Positions 5,768 through 5,802 of a stretch of 5,802 nt of DNA are shown here, in pieces. Origin of the DNA: Anaerolineales bacterium (GTDB taxonomy: Bacteria > Chloroflexota > Anaerolineae > Anaerolineales > UBA6663). The stretch spans positions 1-5,802 of the forward strand of contig JAEURM010000140.1 of the NCBI GenBank assembly GCA_016789245.1. The letters run 5' to 3'. The number at the start of each line of letters is the position of its first letter. Position 1 is the first letter of the stretch. The notes beneath the pieces were generated by a model. That model saw only the letters and a program-made list of their open reading frames with translations. It searched no databases and was not told the origin of the DNA. Made by a program: the position numbers and the translations under genes.

Positions 5768-5802
5768 CAACTGAGCAGTGCGCTACAAACCTTGGGGCGA
5801 GA

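Overview
The window is a stretch of the division and cell wall (dcw) cluster, all on the + strand: the 3' end of murB, then complete ddl, ftsQ, ftsA and ftsZ. A strong terminator closes the cluster. After it comes an AT-richer, frameshifted lipoprotein gene that reaches almost to the window end. I suspect a Chloroflexota bacterium, perhaps Anaerolineae. The reasons are the murB-ddl-ftsQ-ftsA-ftsZ order, the moderately GC-rich coding style, the short-word palindromic spacers between genes, and a lipoprotein of a type I associate with that phylum. This assignment is from pattern memory, not from a search, and is moderate at best. The cluster order alone fits many bacteria.

Layout: 1-261 murB C-terminus; 262-325 spacer with an 8-mer word repeat; 326-1453 ddl; 1454-1522 spacer with a second word family; 1523-2434 ftsQ; 2435-2500 spacer with a third word family; 2501-3742 ftsA; 3743-3828 spacer with two ordinary hairpins and a strong ribosome binding site; 3829-5022 ftsZ; 5063-5098 terminator; 5127-5767 frameshifted lipoprotein gene; 5768-5802 nothing recognisable.

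How the genes work together: MurB makes UDP-MurNAc in the cytoplasm. Ddl makes the D-Ala-D-Ala dipeptide that MurF adds to the stem peptide. FtsZ polymerises into the division ring, FtsA ties the filaments to the membrane, and FtsQ is the bitopic scaffold that recruits late divisome proteins and septal synthases. All recognisable catalytic and binding motifs are intact, so the core genes look functional and ordinary.

The least ordinary material lies between the genes. The three spacers before ddl, ftsQ and ftsA are almost the same length (64, 69 and 66 nt). Each consists of 7-8 nt words in tandem, facing inverted copies of themselves. Each uses a different word, and each precedes a start codon without a clear Shine-Dalgarno sequence. 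The ftsA-ftsZ spacer breaks this pattern. I found no new enzyme system, CRISPR array, tRNA or insertion sequence here.
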